From: Pseudomonas sp. PDM16
GTDB taxonomy: Bacteria > Pseudomonadota > Gammaproteobacteria > Pseudomonadales > Pseudomonadaceae
Assembly: GCF_014851865.1 (NCBI RefSeq)
Contig: NZ_JACVAM010000005.1
Location: forward strand, 1-64,000
Length of the DNA: 64,000 nucleotides
Direction: 5' to 3'
Shown: positions 19,872-31,587 of the stretch, piece after piece
Position numbering within the stretch: position 1 is the stretch's first letter
Layout: each line of letters begins with the position of its first letter
Notes under the pieces: generated by a model
What the model was told of the DNA's origin: nothing
Databases searched by the model: none
What the model saw: the letters and a program-made list of their open reading frames with translations, nothing else
Translations under genes and position numbers: made by a program

Positions 19872-22355
19872 ATGCGTACCATTCATACCCACCGTCCGGC
19901 TCCGCAGATCCTGCGCCGAGCCATTCGCGCCGCCGTGCTGGCCATGCCGCTGGTTGCCCTGCAACCGGCCCTGGTGGGCCTGGCCCATGCCGCAGAAACC
20001 GAACAGAGTCTGCGCAGCTACACCATCCCGGCCGGCCCGCTGTCCACCGGTCTGAGCCAGTTCGCCAGCGAGGCACAGATTCTTCTCGCGGTGGACGGCC
20101 AGCTCACCGCCGGCAAGCAGACCCGTGGCCTGCAGGGTCAGTATTCGGTGGACGAGGGGCTGGCCAAGCTGCTGCAGGGCAGTGGCCTGAGGGTGGTACG
20201 CGCTGCCAGCGGTAGCTATTCGCTCATCGCCACGGGCGAGGTGGGCAGCATGGCGCTGCCGGTCACCATGATCGACGGCTTCGCCCTGGGCAACGCACTG
20301 GGCAGCATGGACGGCTACAACGCCACCCACAGCAGCGTGGCGACCAAGACCAGCAAGGAACTGGTGAAGACCTCGCAGAGCGTATCCGTGGTCACCGCTG
20401 CGCAGATCGAGGAGCAGGGCTCGCGCACCGTCGCCGAGGCCACGCGCTACACCGCCGGTGTGCTCACCAATCCCTACGGCAACACCCATCGCTACGACTA
20501 CCTGGCCATGCGTGGGATCAACGACGGCTCGGTGGACAACATCATCATCGACGGCTTGAAGTCCATGGGTGACCCCGGCTCGTTCACCAGCCTGCAGATC
20601 GATCCGTACTTCCTCGAACGTATCGATGTGCTCAAGGGTCCGTCCTCGGTGCTCTACGGTCGCAGCAACCCGGGCGGCCTGGCGGCGCTGACCACCAAAC
20701 GTCCCGAGTTCGAGCAGGCCGGTCGCATCGATGTTTCCTACGGCAGCCACGACTACAAGCAGACCGCCTTCGACGTCACCGGCCCGCTCAGCGACGGCGT
20801 TGCCTACCGCCTGGTCGGCCTGGCCAAGGACTCCGATGTGCAGGCCGATCACGTCGAAGAAACCCGCTATGCCCTGATGCCTAGCCTGGCGTTGAACCTA
20901 AGCGACGACACCCTGCTCAATCTCTACGCCTACCTGCAGCACGACCCGAACGGTGGCTATCACGGCAGCGCGCCGGCCTCGGGCACCCTGCACACGCGCA
21001 ATGGCGAGCGCATCTCCGGCAGCTTCTTCGAGGGCGATCCGAGTATCGAGGAGTTCACCCGTACCCAGCAGATGCTGGGTTACGAGCTGGAGCATCGCTT
21101 CAACGACACCTGGAGTGCGCGGCAGAACCTGCGTTATCTGGATGCCAGCAGCGAGAATAGCCAGGTATGGGGCAACGGCTACCTGAGTGATACCAGCAAC
21201 GAGCTGGTTCGTGGCTTCAGCGGTGGCGAGGAGAAGCTGCACGCCTGGATTGTCGACAACATGCTGCAGGCTGAATTCGCCACCGGCGCGGCGCTGCACA
21301 CGGTCGTCACCGGCCTGGACTACCAGTACTCGAAGAACAAGGTTCGCTACGATCGCGACTACACCTCGGTGAGCCCGCTGGACGTGTTCGATCCGCGTTA
21401 TCCGGCCAACGACCTGTCCGGCCTGGCGACGGTCAGCGAGGCGCTGCGCCGTCAGAAGCAGGCGGGTCTGTACATCCAGGATCTGATCGAGCTGGGGGGC
21501 TGTAACATCAGTGCCGGCCTGCGCCAGGACTGGTACGACGTATCCATCGACGACTATCGCCAGGGCACCAAGGACGCCAATACCGGCGACAAGCTCAGCG
21601 GTCATCTCGGCGTGCTCTACGCCTTCGACAATGGCCTGTCGCCGTACCTGAGCTATTCCACCTCGTTCAACCCGACCTCCAACTACTCCGATGGTGCGCA
21701 GATCCTCAAGCCCACCACCGGCGAGCAGTGGGAAGCCGGCCTGAAGTTCCAGCCGCCAGGTACCGACGATCTGTACACCATCTCCTTCTTCACCATCGAG
21801 ATGGAGAACCTGTTCGCCAAGGAGAACAGTTTCACCGACAGCTACGAGTACAAGGGTGTCGGCGGTATCGATTCGAAGGGTGTGGAGCTGGAGGCCCGCG
21901 TGCAGGTCACCGACAACCTGCAGCTGATGGGCAGCTACACCTACAACGATGTGGAGTACAGCAAGTCGTACTTCATCTTCGCCGACTCCAGCTACACCGC
22001 TGTGGTGGATGCCAAGGGCAACACGCCGTACCAGACTCCCGAGCAGATGGCCAGCCTGTGGGCCGACTACGGCTTCAAGGAGGGTCTGCTGGCCGGTCTG
22101 ACTATCGGCGCCGGTGCCCGCTACGTGGGTGAGAGCGAGGGCAGCGACCTGAATGACTTCCAGGTGCCGTCCTACACCCTGTTCGACGCCGCGGTCAGCT
22201 ACGACCTCGCCAATGTCGGCCTGCAGGGCACTTCGGTACGGATCAATGCCAACAACCTCACCAACGAGTACTACGTGGCCTCCTGTTACTCGGCAACCGC
22301 CTGTTACCTGGGCGAGGAGCGCACCGTGGTGGCGACCGTTACCCAGAAGTTCTGA
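19872..22355 (+). CDS. TonB-dependent hydroxamate-siderophore receptor, FhuA/FoxA-like with STN domain
   Basis: Outer-membrane receptor of 827 residues importing ferric siderophore with TonB energy. A long signal peptide ends at LAHA (about 40). The STN signalling domain (about 46-115) would contact the FecR-type regulator. The plug (about 150-260) includes VLKGPSSVLYGRSNPGG, and the beta-barrel ends KF. Plug and barrel align with E. coli FhuA from memory (QNLRY, GVEIEA-like, TPEQMASLWADY, NNLTNEYYVASCY, ending VATVTQKF). That points to ferrichrome or ferrioxamine-type ligands. The sigma/anti-sigma/receptor/PepSY order recalls foxI-foxR-foxA-foxB. The ligand is inferred. Confidence 0.9.
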   Translation: MRTIHTHRPAPQILRRAIRAAVLAMPLVALQPALVGLAHAAETEQSLRSYTIPAGPLSTGLSQFASEAQILLAVDGQLTAGKQTRGLQGQYSVDEGLAKLLQGSGLRVVRAASGSYSLIATGEVGSMALPVTMIDGFALGNALGSMDGYNATHSSVATKTSKELVKTSQSVSVVTAAQIEEQGSRTVAEATRYTAGVLTNPYGNTHRYDYLAMRGINDGSVDNIIIDGLKSMGDPGSFTSLQIDPYFLERIDVLKGPSSVLYGRSNPGGLAALTTKRPEFEQAGRIDVSYGSHDYKQTAFDVTGPLSDGVAYRLVGLAKDSDVQADHVEETRYALMPSLALNLSDDTLLNLYAYLQHDPNGGYHGSAPASGTLHTRNGERISGSFFEGDPSIEEFTRTQQMLGYELEHRFNDTWSARQNLRYLDASSENSQVWGNGYLSDTSNELVRGFSGGEEKLHAWIVDNMLQAEFATGAALHTVVTGLDYQYSKNKVRYDRDYTSVSPLDVFDPRYPANDLSGLATVSEALRRQKQAGLYIQDLIELGGCNISAGLRQDWYDVSIDDYRQGTKDANTGDKLSGHLGVLYAFDNGLSPYLSYSTSFNPTSNYSDGAQILKPTTGEQWEAGLKFQPPGTDDLYTISFFTIEMENLFAKENSFTDSYEYKGVGGIDSKGVELEARVQVTDNLQLMGSYTYNDVEYSKSYFIFADSSYTAVVDAKGNTPYQTPEQMASLWADYGFKEGLLAGLTIGAGARYVGESEGSDLNDFQVPSYTLFDAAVSYDLANVGLQGTSVRINANNLTNEYYVASCYSATACYLGEERTVVATVTQKF

Positions 22356-22366
22356 TGCGCTGAAGC

Positions 22367-22394
22367 GGCCGCCGCCTCGTGAGGGGCGGCGGCC
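22367..22394 (+). terminator. GC-rich hairpin after the receptor gene
   Basis: A perfect 10-bp stem (GGCCGCCGCC with GGCGGCGGCC) with an 8-base loop lies between the receptor stop and the PepSY gene. Only TT and a later TGTTT follow, so it may be a partial terminator that lowers read-through into the downstream gene. Confidence 0.5.
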
Positions 22395-22423
22395 TTCTGC
22401 TGTTTGCGAGACGGAAAAACATC

Positions 22424-23587
22424 ATGCGCAACCTTCTGGTCCTGCTGCACCGCTACCTGGGCCTGGCCACTGCGGTATTCCTTGCCCTGGCCGGCCTCAC
22501 CGGCAGCGTGCTGGCCTTCCATCACGAGCTGGACGAGTGGCTCAACCCACAGTTCTACCAGACCGATCACGCTGCCACGGCGCGCATGGACGGGCCGAGT
22601 CTGATCGAGCAGCTGGAGGCCGAGTATCCGCAGCGCCTGGTGTGGTATCTGGAGCAGCCGGACGAGCCCGGCCACTCGGCGCTGCTGGCCACCGTGCCGC
22701 GCACCGATCCGGCCAGCGGCCAGCCCTATCCAATCGAGCCGCGAGTGTTCTATCTCGACCCGGCGAGCGGCAAGGTGCTGGGCGAGCGGGAGTGGGGCGC
22801 CTGCTGCTTCTCACGGGAGAACTTCGTTCCCTTTATTCTGGAGTTCCACTACAACCTCAGCCTGCCTGACCGCTGGGGCCTCTGGCTGATGGGCATCGTT
22901 GCCATTCTCTGGACCCTCGATTGCCTGGTCTCGCTGTGGCTGACCCTGCCGCGCGGCCGGCCGTTCTGGCGCAAGTGGGGCAAGGCCTGGAAGATCAAGC
23001 GCCAGCGCCTCAACCACGATGTGCACCGCGCTGGCGGCCTGTGGCTGTGGCTATTGCTGACGCCGGTGGCGGTGAGCAGTGTGGCGATGAACCTGCCGGC
23101 GGAGGTGTTCAAGCCGGTGGTGTCCTTGTTCTCCGAGGTGCCGCTGAGCACCTATGAGGAGCGAGGCCGGTTACCCAAGGAAGAGCTGGGCGAGTTGAAG
23201 CTGGACTATCGCCAGGCCTATCGGCAGGCGCGGGAGGAGGGTGATCGCCTCGGCCTGCACGCGCCGATCACCGAGCTGTACTACAGCTTCGAATACAACT
23301 TCTTCGGTGCCGGTTTCGGTGACCACGCCAGCGACGACGGCAATGCCTGGGTGTTCGTGCATGGTCAGGACGGCAGCGTGATCGGTCGCGAGATTCCCGG
23401 TGTTGGCAGCCTGGGCGAGCGCTTCTACCAGCTGCAACTGCCCATTCATGGCGGGCGCATCCTCGGCCTCCCCGGGCGGGTGCTGATTGCCGTGCTGGGG
23501 CTCGCCATCGCTGTGCTTAGCGTTACCGGTATGGTCATCTGGTGGCGCAAGCAGCGCGCCCGGCGGTTTGCCGGGCGCAGGGTCTAG
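22424..23587 (+). CDS. PepSY-domain inner-membrane protein (probable siderophore-iron reductase)
   Basis: 387-residue membrane protein of the PepSY_TM family. N-terminal helix LLVLLHRYLGLATAVFLALA carries the conserved HRYLG motif. A long periplasmic PepSY region (about 35-130), further helices near 145-170 and 205-225, and a C-terminal helix (about 350-375) ending in a basic tail follow. Members beside siderophore receptors, such as FoxB, are reported to release or reduce iron from siderophores at the inner membrane, and the receptor immediately upstream suggests this role. The ATG at 22424 lies 68 bp after the receptor. Confidence 0.85.
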   Translation: MRNLLVLLHRYLGLATAVFLALAGLTGSVLAFHHELDEWLNPQFYQTDHAATARMDGPSLIEQLEAEYPQRLVWYLEQPDEPGHSALLATVPRTDPASGQPYPIEPRVFYLDPASGKVLGEREWGACCFSRENFVPFILEFHYNLSLPDRWGLWLMGIVAILWTLDCLVSLWLTLPRGRPFWRKWGKAWKIKRQRLNHDVHRAGGLWLWLLLTPVAVSSVAMNLPAEVFKPVVSLFSEVPLSTYEERGRLPKEELGELKLDYRQAYRQAREEGDRLGLHAPITELYYSFEYNFFGAGFGDHASDDGNAWVFVHGQDGSVIGREIPGVGSLGERFYQLQLPIHGGRILGLPGRVLIAVLGLAIAVLSVTGMVIWWRKQRARRFAGRRV

Positions 23588-23597
23588 GCTGCCGTGG

Positions 23598-24020
23598 TCA
23601 CTTGAGACCAGTGAAAGCTGGGGCGTTGTCGTGGTAGTAGGTCAGCGCATCGACGAAGCGCTCGGCCTGCTGCCGGTCGGCGACACGGAATGCACGCAAT
23701 GCCCCTCCGTCCGGGCCATTCAATCGCACCAGGTAGCCAAGGCCACTGCGGCGCAGCTCGATGGTGTCGAGCGAGTTGAAGTAGATACGCTCGCGAATGT
23801 CCTGCGGCGTGCCGGCCGCCTCGTCTTGTTCGGTGCGAAAGCCCAGGAAGTGACTGTCGAGATAGGTGGCGTTGGAGTCTCGAGTGGCGGGTTGCTGCGT
23901 CGCCACCTCGGTGATCACCGCATAGGCTTCGCGTTCGGAAATGGCCTGGGGCTGATAGTCCTGTCGGGTCACGCAGCCGGCCAGGAGGCTGGCGACCAGA
24001 GCGATCCAGATAGCACGCAT
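23598..24020 (-). CDS. Putative lipoprotein, unknown function
   Basis: 140-residue predicted lipoprotein. The signal sequence MRAIWIALVASLLAGC ends in a lipobox with Cys16. The mature part is soluble and mixed in character and contains no domain I recognise. A strong GGGAGAG ribosome site precedes the ATG at 24020. It converges on the PepSY gene (10 bp between stops) and is divergent from the HExxH protein gene. The residue after Cys is Val, not Asp, so outer-membrane sorting is likely. Confidence 0.8.
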   Translation of the reverse strand: MRAIWIALVASLLAGCVTRQDYQPQAISEREAYAVITEVATQQPATRDSNATYLDSHFLGFRTEQDEAAGTPQDIRERIYFNSLDTIELRRSGLGYLVRLNGPDGGALRAFRVADRQQAERFVDALTYYHDNAPAFTGLK

Positions 24021-24143
24021 GTTTCTCTCCCTTGGCAGCATGTCCGGGATATTCCGGCTCCCCTCGCCGGTCATAGCGTCAACGGCCATCCGCTGCCAAG
24101 ATGGCCGCCCCACCGTCCCCCCGAAACACTCCCAGGAAAATTC

Positions 24144-24722
24144 GTGATCTCTGTGTCCGCTCGCTTCGCCGCGTCACTCCTCGTCCTGGGAGCGCCGGCC
24201 GTTGTTTCTGCCGCCTGCCCGGTGGGGCAGATGGAAATATGCTTCACCACGTGCATCTGCGTACCCGATGCCGAGCGAGTTCGCGAGCAAGTACTCGGCA
24301 CCGCCTCGATGACGCTCGAACGCTGGATTCTGCAGTCTCGCGATACCGCCCTGATGGCCGGTACTCAGCTGATGCCGCTGGAGATCCGCGCGCGACTCTC
24401 GTCCTACTACGACAGTGACCTGCTCGATACGGTTCGTTTCCGCGTCGGCGCACTCGACGAGCTGGATGTAGCCAGTGCCATGCTGCAGAACCCGGATATC
24501 AAGGCCGTCACCCTGGTCGATGTCGTAGTGTTCCGCAGCCAGGAAGCCGCTGAGCGTGATGTTGGGCTGTGGGCTCACGAGCTCTGGCATGCCAGGCAGT
24601 ATCGCGAATGGGGCTCCACGGGCTTCGCTCAGCGTTATACCCGTGACTTCGAGTCCGTGGAGAAGCCGGCCTACGACATGCAGATCCAGGTAATGCGGGC
24701 GCTGATCGCGCCTAAGCCATGA
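24144..24722 (+). CDS. Secreted HExxH-motif protein (DUF4157-like)
   Basis: 192-residue exported protein. A GTG start at 24144 with CAGGAA seven bases upstream gives a clean signal peptide ending VVSA before ACPVGQ. The mature N terminus is Cys-rich (ACPVGQMEICFTTCICV). The C-terminal part has GLWAHELWHARQYREWG, with HELWH at 145-149, a zinc-metalloprotease-type HExxH as in DUF4157 domains. A glutamate further on (YTRDFESVEKPAYDMQ) could be a third ligand. Function is not known; it could be a peptidase or an inactive relative. The coding frame continues upstream without an ATG, which is why the GTG start matters. Confidence 0.75.
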   Translation: MISVSARFAASLLVLGAPAVVSAACPVGQMEICFTTCICVPDAERVREQVLGTASMTLERWILQSRDTALMAGTQLMPLEIRARLSSYYDSDLLDTVRFRVGALDELDVASAMLQNPDIKAVTLVDVVVFRSQEAAERDVGLWAHELWHARQYREWGSTGFAQRYTRDFESVEKPAYDMQIQVMRALIAPKP

Positions 24723-24728
24723 CTTGAA

Positions 24729-24748
24729 AACCAAGCAAGCGCTCGGTT
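24729..24748. promoter_or_regulatory. Inverted repeat, candidate TetR-type operator before acyl-CoA dehydrogenase
   Basis: AACCAAGC (24729-24736) and GCTCGGTT (24741-24748) form an inverted repeat with 7 of 8 positions paired and a 4-bp spacer, 32 bp before the dehydrogenase start. Fatty-acid and branched-chain catabolic genes are often controlled by TetR- or MerR-type repressors at such sites. Confidence 0.4.
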
Positions 24749-24780
24749 AGGGTGGTGAAAAATAAAAAGGAGTCACCCGC

Positions 24781-25929
24781 ATGTCAGCTTTCCAGGAGTA
24801 CTTCGACCCGTCCCATCAGCTGATCCGCGATTCGGTGCGTCGCTTCATCGAGCGCGAGGTACTGCCGCACGTGGCGGGCTGGGAGGAGGCGGAGGAGTTT
24901 CCTCGCGAGCTATACCGCAAGGCCGGTGATGCCGGCATTCTGGGTATCGGCTATCCGGAGCAGTACGGCGGCAGCCACGAGGGTGACCTGTTCGCCAAGG
25001 TGGTGGCCAGCGAGGAACTGATGCGTTCCGGCTCCGGTGGCCTGGTCGCGGGCCTCGGTTCGCTGGATATCGGCCTGCCGCCGGTGCTCAAGTGGGCCAA
25101 GCCGGCCCTGCGCGAACGCGTGGTGCCCGAGGTGCTGGCCGGCGAGAAGATCATGGCCCTGGCCGTGACCGAGCCTTCCGGCGGCTCCGACGTAGCCAAC
25201 CTCAAGACCCGGGCGGTGCGCGACGGCGATTTCTACCGCGTGACCGGCAGCAAGACCTTCATCACCAGCGGCGTGCGGGCGGACTACTACACCGTGGCCG
25301 TGCGCACCGGTGGCGAGGGCTTCGGCGGCGTCAGCCTGCTGCTGATCGAGAAGGGCACGCCCGGCTTCACCGTCGGCCGCTCGCTGAAGAAGATGGGCTG
25401 GCGTGCCTCGGACACCGCCGAGCTGTTCTTCGACGACTGCAAAGTGCCGGTGGAGAACCTGATCGGCGCCGAGAACATGGGCTTCGCCTGCATCATGGCC
25501 AACTTCCAGAGCGAGCGCCTGAGCCTGGCGCTGATGGCCAACATGACCTCGCAGATGGCGCTGGAGGAGGCCATGGCCTGGGCCCGCGAGCGCGAAGCCT
25601 TCGGCAAGCCGATCGGCAAGTTCCAGGTGCTCAAGCACCGCCTGGCCGAGATGGCCACCCAGCTGGAAGTCTCCCGTGAGTTCACCTATCGCCAGGCCGC
25701 CAAGATGGCTGCTGGCAAGAGCGTGATCAAGGAAATCTCCATGGCCAAGAACTTTGCCACCGATGTGGCCGACCGCATCACCTACGACGCCGTGCAGATC
25801 CTCGGCGGTATGGGCTACATGCGCGAATCGCTGGTTGAGCGTTTGTACCGCGACAACCGCATCCTCTCCATCGGCGGCGGCTCGCGGGAGATCATGAACG
25901 AGATCATCAGCAAGCAGATGGGACTCTGA
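24781..25929 (+). CDS. Acyl-CoA dehydrogenase
   Basis: 382-residue FAD enzyme introducing the alpha,beta double bond in acyl-CoA. An N-terminal helical domain is followed by the beta-domain signature ALAVTEPSGGSDVANLKT (about 122-139). The C-terminal helical domain has ERLSLALMANMTSQMALEEA, REAFGKPIGKFQ and QILGGMGYMRESLVERLYRD. The C-terminal part carries no obvious catalytic-Glu context that would fix chain-length class. A strong AAGGAG ribosome site precedes the ATG. The same gene follows recR in P. aeruginosa, separated here by the iron locus. The substrate is not known. Confidence 0.92.
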   Translation: MSAFQEYFDPSHQLIRDSVRRFIEREVLPHVAGWEEAEEFPRELYRKAGDAGILGIGYPEQYGGSHEGDLFAKVVASEELMRSGSGGLVAGLGSLDIGLPPVLKWAKPALRERVVPEVLAGEKIMALAVTEPSGGSDVANLKTRAVRDGDFYRVTGSKTFITSGVRADYYTVAVRTGGEGFGGVSLLLIEKGTPGFTVGRSLKKMGWRASDTAELFFDDCKVPVENLIGAENMGFACIMANFQSERLSLALMANMTSQMALEEAMAWAREREAFGKPIGKFQVLKHRLAEMATQLEVSREFTYRQAAKMAAGKSVIKEISMAKNFATDVADRITYDAVQILGGMGYMRESLVERLYRDNRILSIGGGSREIMNEIISKQMGL

Positions 25930-26203
25930 CCATCCGATACCAGTAGCCTTTCGGAACCTGGCCGGCGCCTTCGCTCTCCTATGCCTTAACGCATCTCGCG
26001 CCGGTCTAAGGCGTCCGGAGGCTTGGTCTATTCTCGGCCAAGGCCGGTCCTTATATGCAGAATGTAATAATTTATCTATGGCTTGGGTCTGATAGTTATG
26101 GATAATCGCGGCGAAACCTTCGCTGATAGAGGCCACGCCGCGCGAGGAGAGATTCAATTCGCCCCGTCCCGCCAGGAATAGGGGCTCGGGACAGGGGAGA
26201 TTC

Positions 26204-29004
<2,801 letters not shown>

Positions 29005-29005
<1 letters not shown>

Positions 29006-29355
29006 TGGAAGCGCTATTCGCCGTGACGCTCGGCCTGCTTTCCGCCAGCGGCATTTACCTGCTGCTGCGTGCCCGCACTTTCGCCGTGGTCCTGGGCCTG
29101 ACCCTGTTGTCCTACGCGGTCAACCTGTTCCTCTTCGCCATGGGCCGGTTGACCGGTGATGTGGCGGTGCTGGGGCAGGGTGGTACGCCAGCCGATCCAC
29201 TGCCGCAGGCGCTGGTGCTGACCGCCATTGTCATCGGCTTCGCCATGACCGCATTCGTTGTGGTTTTGGCCCTGCGCGGCGTGGCCAATCTGGGTAGCGA
29301 CCATGTCGATGGCCGCCCGGATGCGGTAAAAGACGACGAGGAGCAGGCGCGTTGA
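29005..29355 (+). CDS. mrpC: Mrp Na+/H+ antiporter subunit C
   Basis: 116-residue NuoK-like subunit with three membrane helices (about 2-22, 27-48 and 72-95) and the family pattern ARTFAVVLGLTLLSYAVNLFL. The ATG shares a base with the mrpA stop. AAGGAG inside mrpA serves as ribosome site. The C-terminal tail is hydrophilic and acidic. mrpD starts inside its last codons with a TTGA overlap. Confidence 0.94.
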
Positions 29356-30839
29356 ACCACCTGATCATCCTGCCGATTCTGGTGCCGCTGCTGGTCGGTG
29401 CCCTGCTGCTGGTGCTGCCGTCCCACGAGCGGCTGAAGCGCACGCTGTCATTGTTCGCCACCCTGGCCCTGGTGCCGGTTGCATTGCTGCTCGTGCAGCA
29501 GGCCGACGGTGGTCGGCTGGGCGTCTATGCCCTGGGCGACTGGCGTCCGCCGTTCGGCATCGTGCTGATGCTCGATCGCCTCAATGCCTTGTTGCTGCTG
29601 ACCGCTGCCGTGCTCGGCAGCGCTGTGGTGCTCTATGCGCTGCGCGGCGACGACCGCCGTGGCCCGCGTTTCCATGCGTTGCTGCAGTTCCAGTTGCTGG
29701 GTATCAATGGCTCGTTCCTCACGGGCGACCTGTTCAACCTGTTCGTGTTCTTCGAGATCCTGCTGATCGCCTCCTACGCGCTGTTGCTCTACGGCCGCAG
29801 TGCCGAGCGGGTGAGGGCGGGGTTGCATTACGTGATCCTCAACTTGACCGGTTCGGCGCTGTTCCTCATTGCCCTCGGCCTGATCTACGGCATCAGCGGC
29901 ACGCTGAACATGGCCGACCTGTCGGCGCGGGCCGCCGCTACCACGGGTGACCGCGTACCGCTGCTGGCGGCGGCCGGTCTGCTGCTGTTGCTGGTGTTCT
30001 CGCTCAAGGCCGCGTTGCTGCCGCTGTACTTCTGGCTGCCGCGCGCCTACGCCTCGGCTAGTGCGCCGGTGGCGGCGCTGTTCGCGATCATGACCAAGGT
30101 CGGCATCTACGCCATCCTGCGGGTCTGCACCCTGATTTTCGGTGATGAGGCCGGTGAGCTGGCCAACCTGGCCCAGGCCTGGCTCTGGCCGATGGCGCTG
30201 GCCACCGTGGTGCTCGGTGCGATCGGCGCCCTGGCGGCTCGCAACCTGCAGGGGCTGCTGGCCTACCTGGTTGTGGTGTCTGCCGGCACCCTGCTGGCGG
30301 CGGTGGCCATCGGTACGCCCGAGGCCCATGCGGCGGCGCTCTATTACCTGCTGCACAGCACCTGGGTGGCGGGCGGCCTGTTCCTGCTCGCCGACCTCAT
30401 CGCTCGCCAGCGTGGCAGCCGAGGTGCCACGCTGGTGCCTGGCCCGGCGCTGGAGCATCCCGCGCTGCTCGCTACTTTGTTCTTCTTCGGCGCGGTGGCG
30501 GTGGTCGGTCTGCCGCCGTTGTCCGGCTTCCTCGGCAAACTCCTGCTCTTGCGTGCCTCACCCTCGGTAATTCTGTGGACAGTGCTGCTGTTTGGCGGCT
30601 TCGCGGCTCTGATCGCCATGAGCCGTGCCGGCAGCATGCTGTTCTGGCGCGTTGGCACCAGCAGCCTGGACAGCGCCGAGCTGGATTACGGTCGGGTCGC
30701 CGCGACCATTCTGCTGTTGGCCTGTGCGCTGCTGCTGGTGGTCCTGGCCGCCCCGGTACTGGAGTACACCAGCGCGACGGCTGCCCAGCTGCATGATGTG
30801 GCGAGCTACCGTTCGATCATCCAGGAGATCCGGCCATGA
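29352..30839 (+). CDS. mrpD: Mrp Na+/H+ antiporter subunit D
   Basis: 495-residue NuoM/N-like antiporter subunit with about 14 membrane helices. LFNLFVFFEILLIASYALLLYG and KAALLPLYFWLPRAYASASAPVAA carry the conserved membrane Glu and Lys of this superfamily. The start is a TTG (29352) overlapping the mrpC stop. GAGGAG eight bases upstream and the lack of an early ATG support it. Its stop overlaps the mrpE ATG (ATGA). Confidence 0.94.
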   Translation: MNHLIILPILVPLLVGALLLVLPSHERLKRTLSLFATLALVPVALLLVQQADGGRLGVYALGDWRPPFGIVLMLDRLNALLLLTAAVLGSAVVLYALRGDDRRGPRFHALLQFQLLGINGSFLTGDLFNLFVFFEILLIASYALLLYGRSAERVRAGLHYVILNLTGSALFLIALGLIYGISGTLNMADLSARAAATTGDRVPLLAAAGLLLLLVFSLKAALLPLYFWLPRAYASASAPVAALFAIMTKVGIYAILRVCTLIFGDEAGELANLAQAWLWPMALATVVLGAIGALAARNLQGLLAYLVVVSAGTLLAAVAIGTPEAHAAALYYLLHSTWVAGGLFLLADLIARQRGSRGATLVPGPALEHPALLATLFFFGAVAVVGLPPLSGFLGKLLLLRASPSVILWTVLLFGGFAALIAMSRAGSMLFWRVGTSSLDSAELDYGRVAATILLLACALLLVVLAAPVLEYTSATAAQLHDVASYRSIIQEIRP

Positions 30840-31333
30840 GTCGTTTGTTGCCGCATCCCGCGCAGAGCCTGCTGCTGCTGTTCATCTGGCTGCTGCTGGT
30901 GGACTCATTCGCGTTCGGTCACTGGCTGCTGGGGGGCGTGTTGGCCGTGGCCATCCCGCTGGGCTGCAATCGCCTGCTGATCGAACATCCGCATGGCTGG
31001 AAGCCGCTCAAGCTGCTGCGTTTCCTGTTCATGGTGATGGGCGACATCCTGATCGCCAACTTCCAGGTGGCGCGGCTGACCCTGGGGCGCGTCGACAAAC
31101 TGCGCCCGGCCTTCGTCGAGGTTCCCATCGACCTGGACAACGAGCTGGCCATCAGCGTGCTGGTCAGCGTGGTGTCGCTGACACCCGGCTCGCTGGCTGC
31201 CGACCTCAGCCTCGATCGTCACACCCTGCTGGTCCACGGCCTCGACGTAGCAGACCCGCAGGCGCTGATCGACGAGATCAAGCAACGCTACGAGGCGCCG
31301 CTGAAGGAGATATTCCCATGCTCGGATTCGTGA
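30836..31333 (+). CDS. mrpE: Mrp Na+/H+ antiporter subunit E
   Basis: 165-residue subunit with two N-terminal membrane helices (about 12-45), a third segment near 60-80, and a soluble C-terminal domain containing the family segment ISVLVSVVSLTPGSLAADL. It is required for complex assembly in characterised systems. It overlaps mrpD by 4 nt and mrpF by 16 nt. Confidence 0.92.
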   Translation: MSRLLPHPAQSLLLLFIWLLLVDSFAFGHWLLGGVLAVAIPLGCNRLLIEHPHGWKPLKLLRFLFMVMGDILIANFQVARLTLGRVDKLRPAFVEVPIDLDNELAISVLVSVVSLTPGSLAADLSLDRHTLLVHGLDVADPQALIDEIKQRYEAPLKEIFPCSDS

Positions 31334-31587
31334 TCCCGATCAGCCTGGTCATGCTCGCCCTGGCGCTGCTGCTGGCTGCGGCGCGCCTGGTGCGCGGGCC
31401 GAGCCTGCCGGACCGGGTGCTGGCGCTGGATACCCTGTATATCAACGCCATCGCAATGGTCGTGCTCTACGGCATCTGGAAGAACACCGAGCTGTTCTTC
31501 GAGATCGCCCTGCTGATCGCCGTGCTCGGCTTCGTCAGTACCGTGGCGGTGGCCAAGTACATGCTGCGTGGAGACATCATCGAATGA
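31318..31587 (+). CDS. mrpF: Mrp Na+/H+ antiporter subunit F
   Basis: 89-residue three-helix subunit with the conserved RLVRGPSLPDRVLALDTL (23-40) between helices 1 and 2. The ATG at 31318 lies inside the mrpE reading frame (16-nt overlap), with GAAGGAGA upstream as ribosome site. An open reading frame runs far upstream in the same frame but only this start fits the family length. Confidence 0.93.
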   Translation: MLGFVIPISLVMLALALLLAAARLVRGPSLPDRVLALDTLYINAIAMVVLYGIWKNTELFFEIALLIAVLGFVSTVAVAKYMLRGDIIE

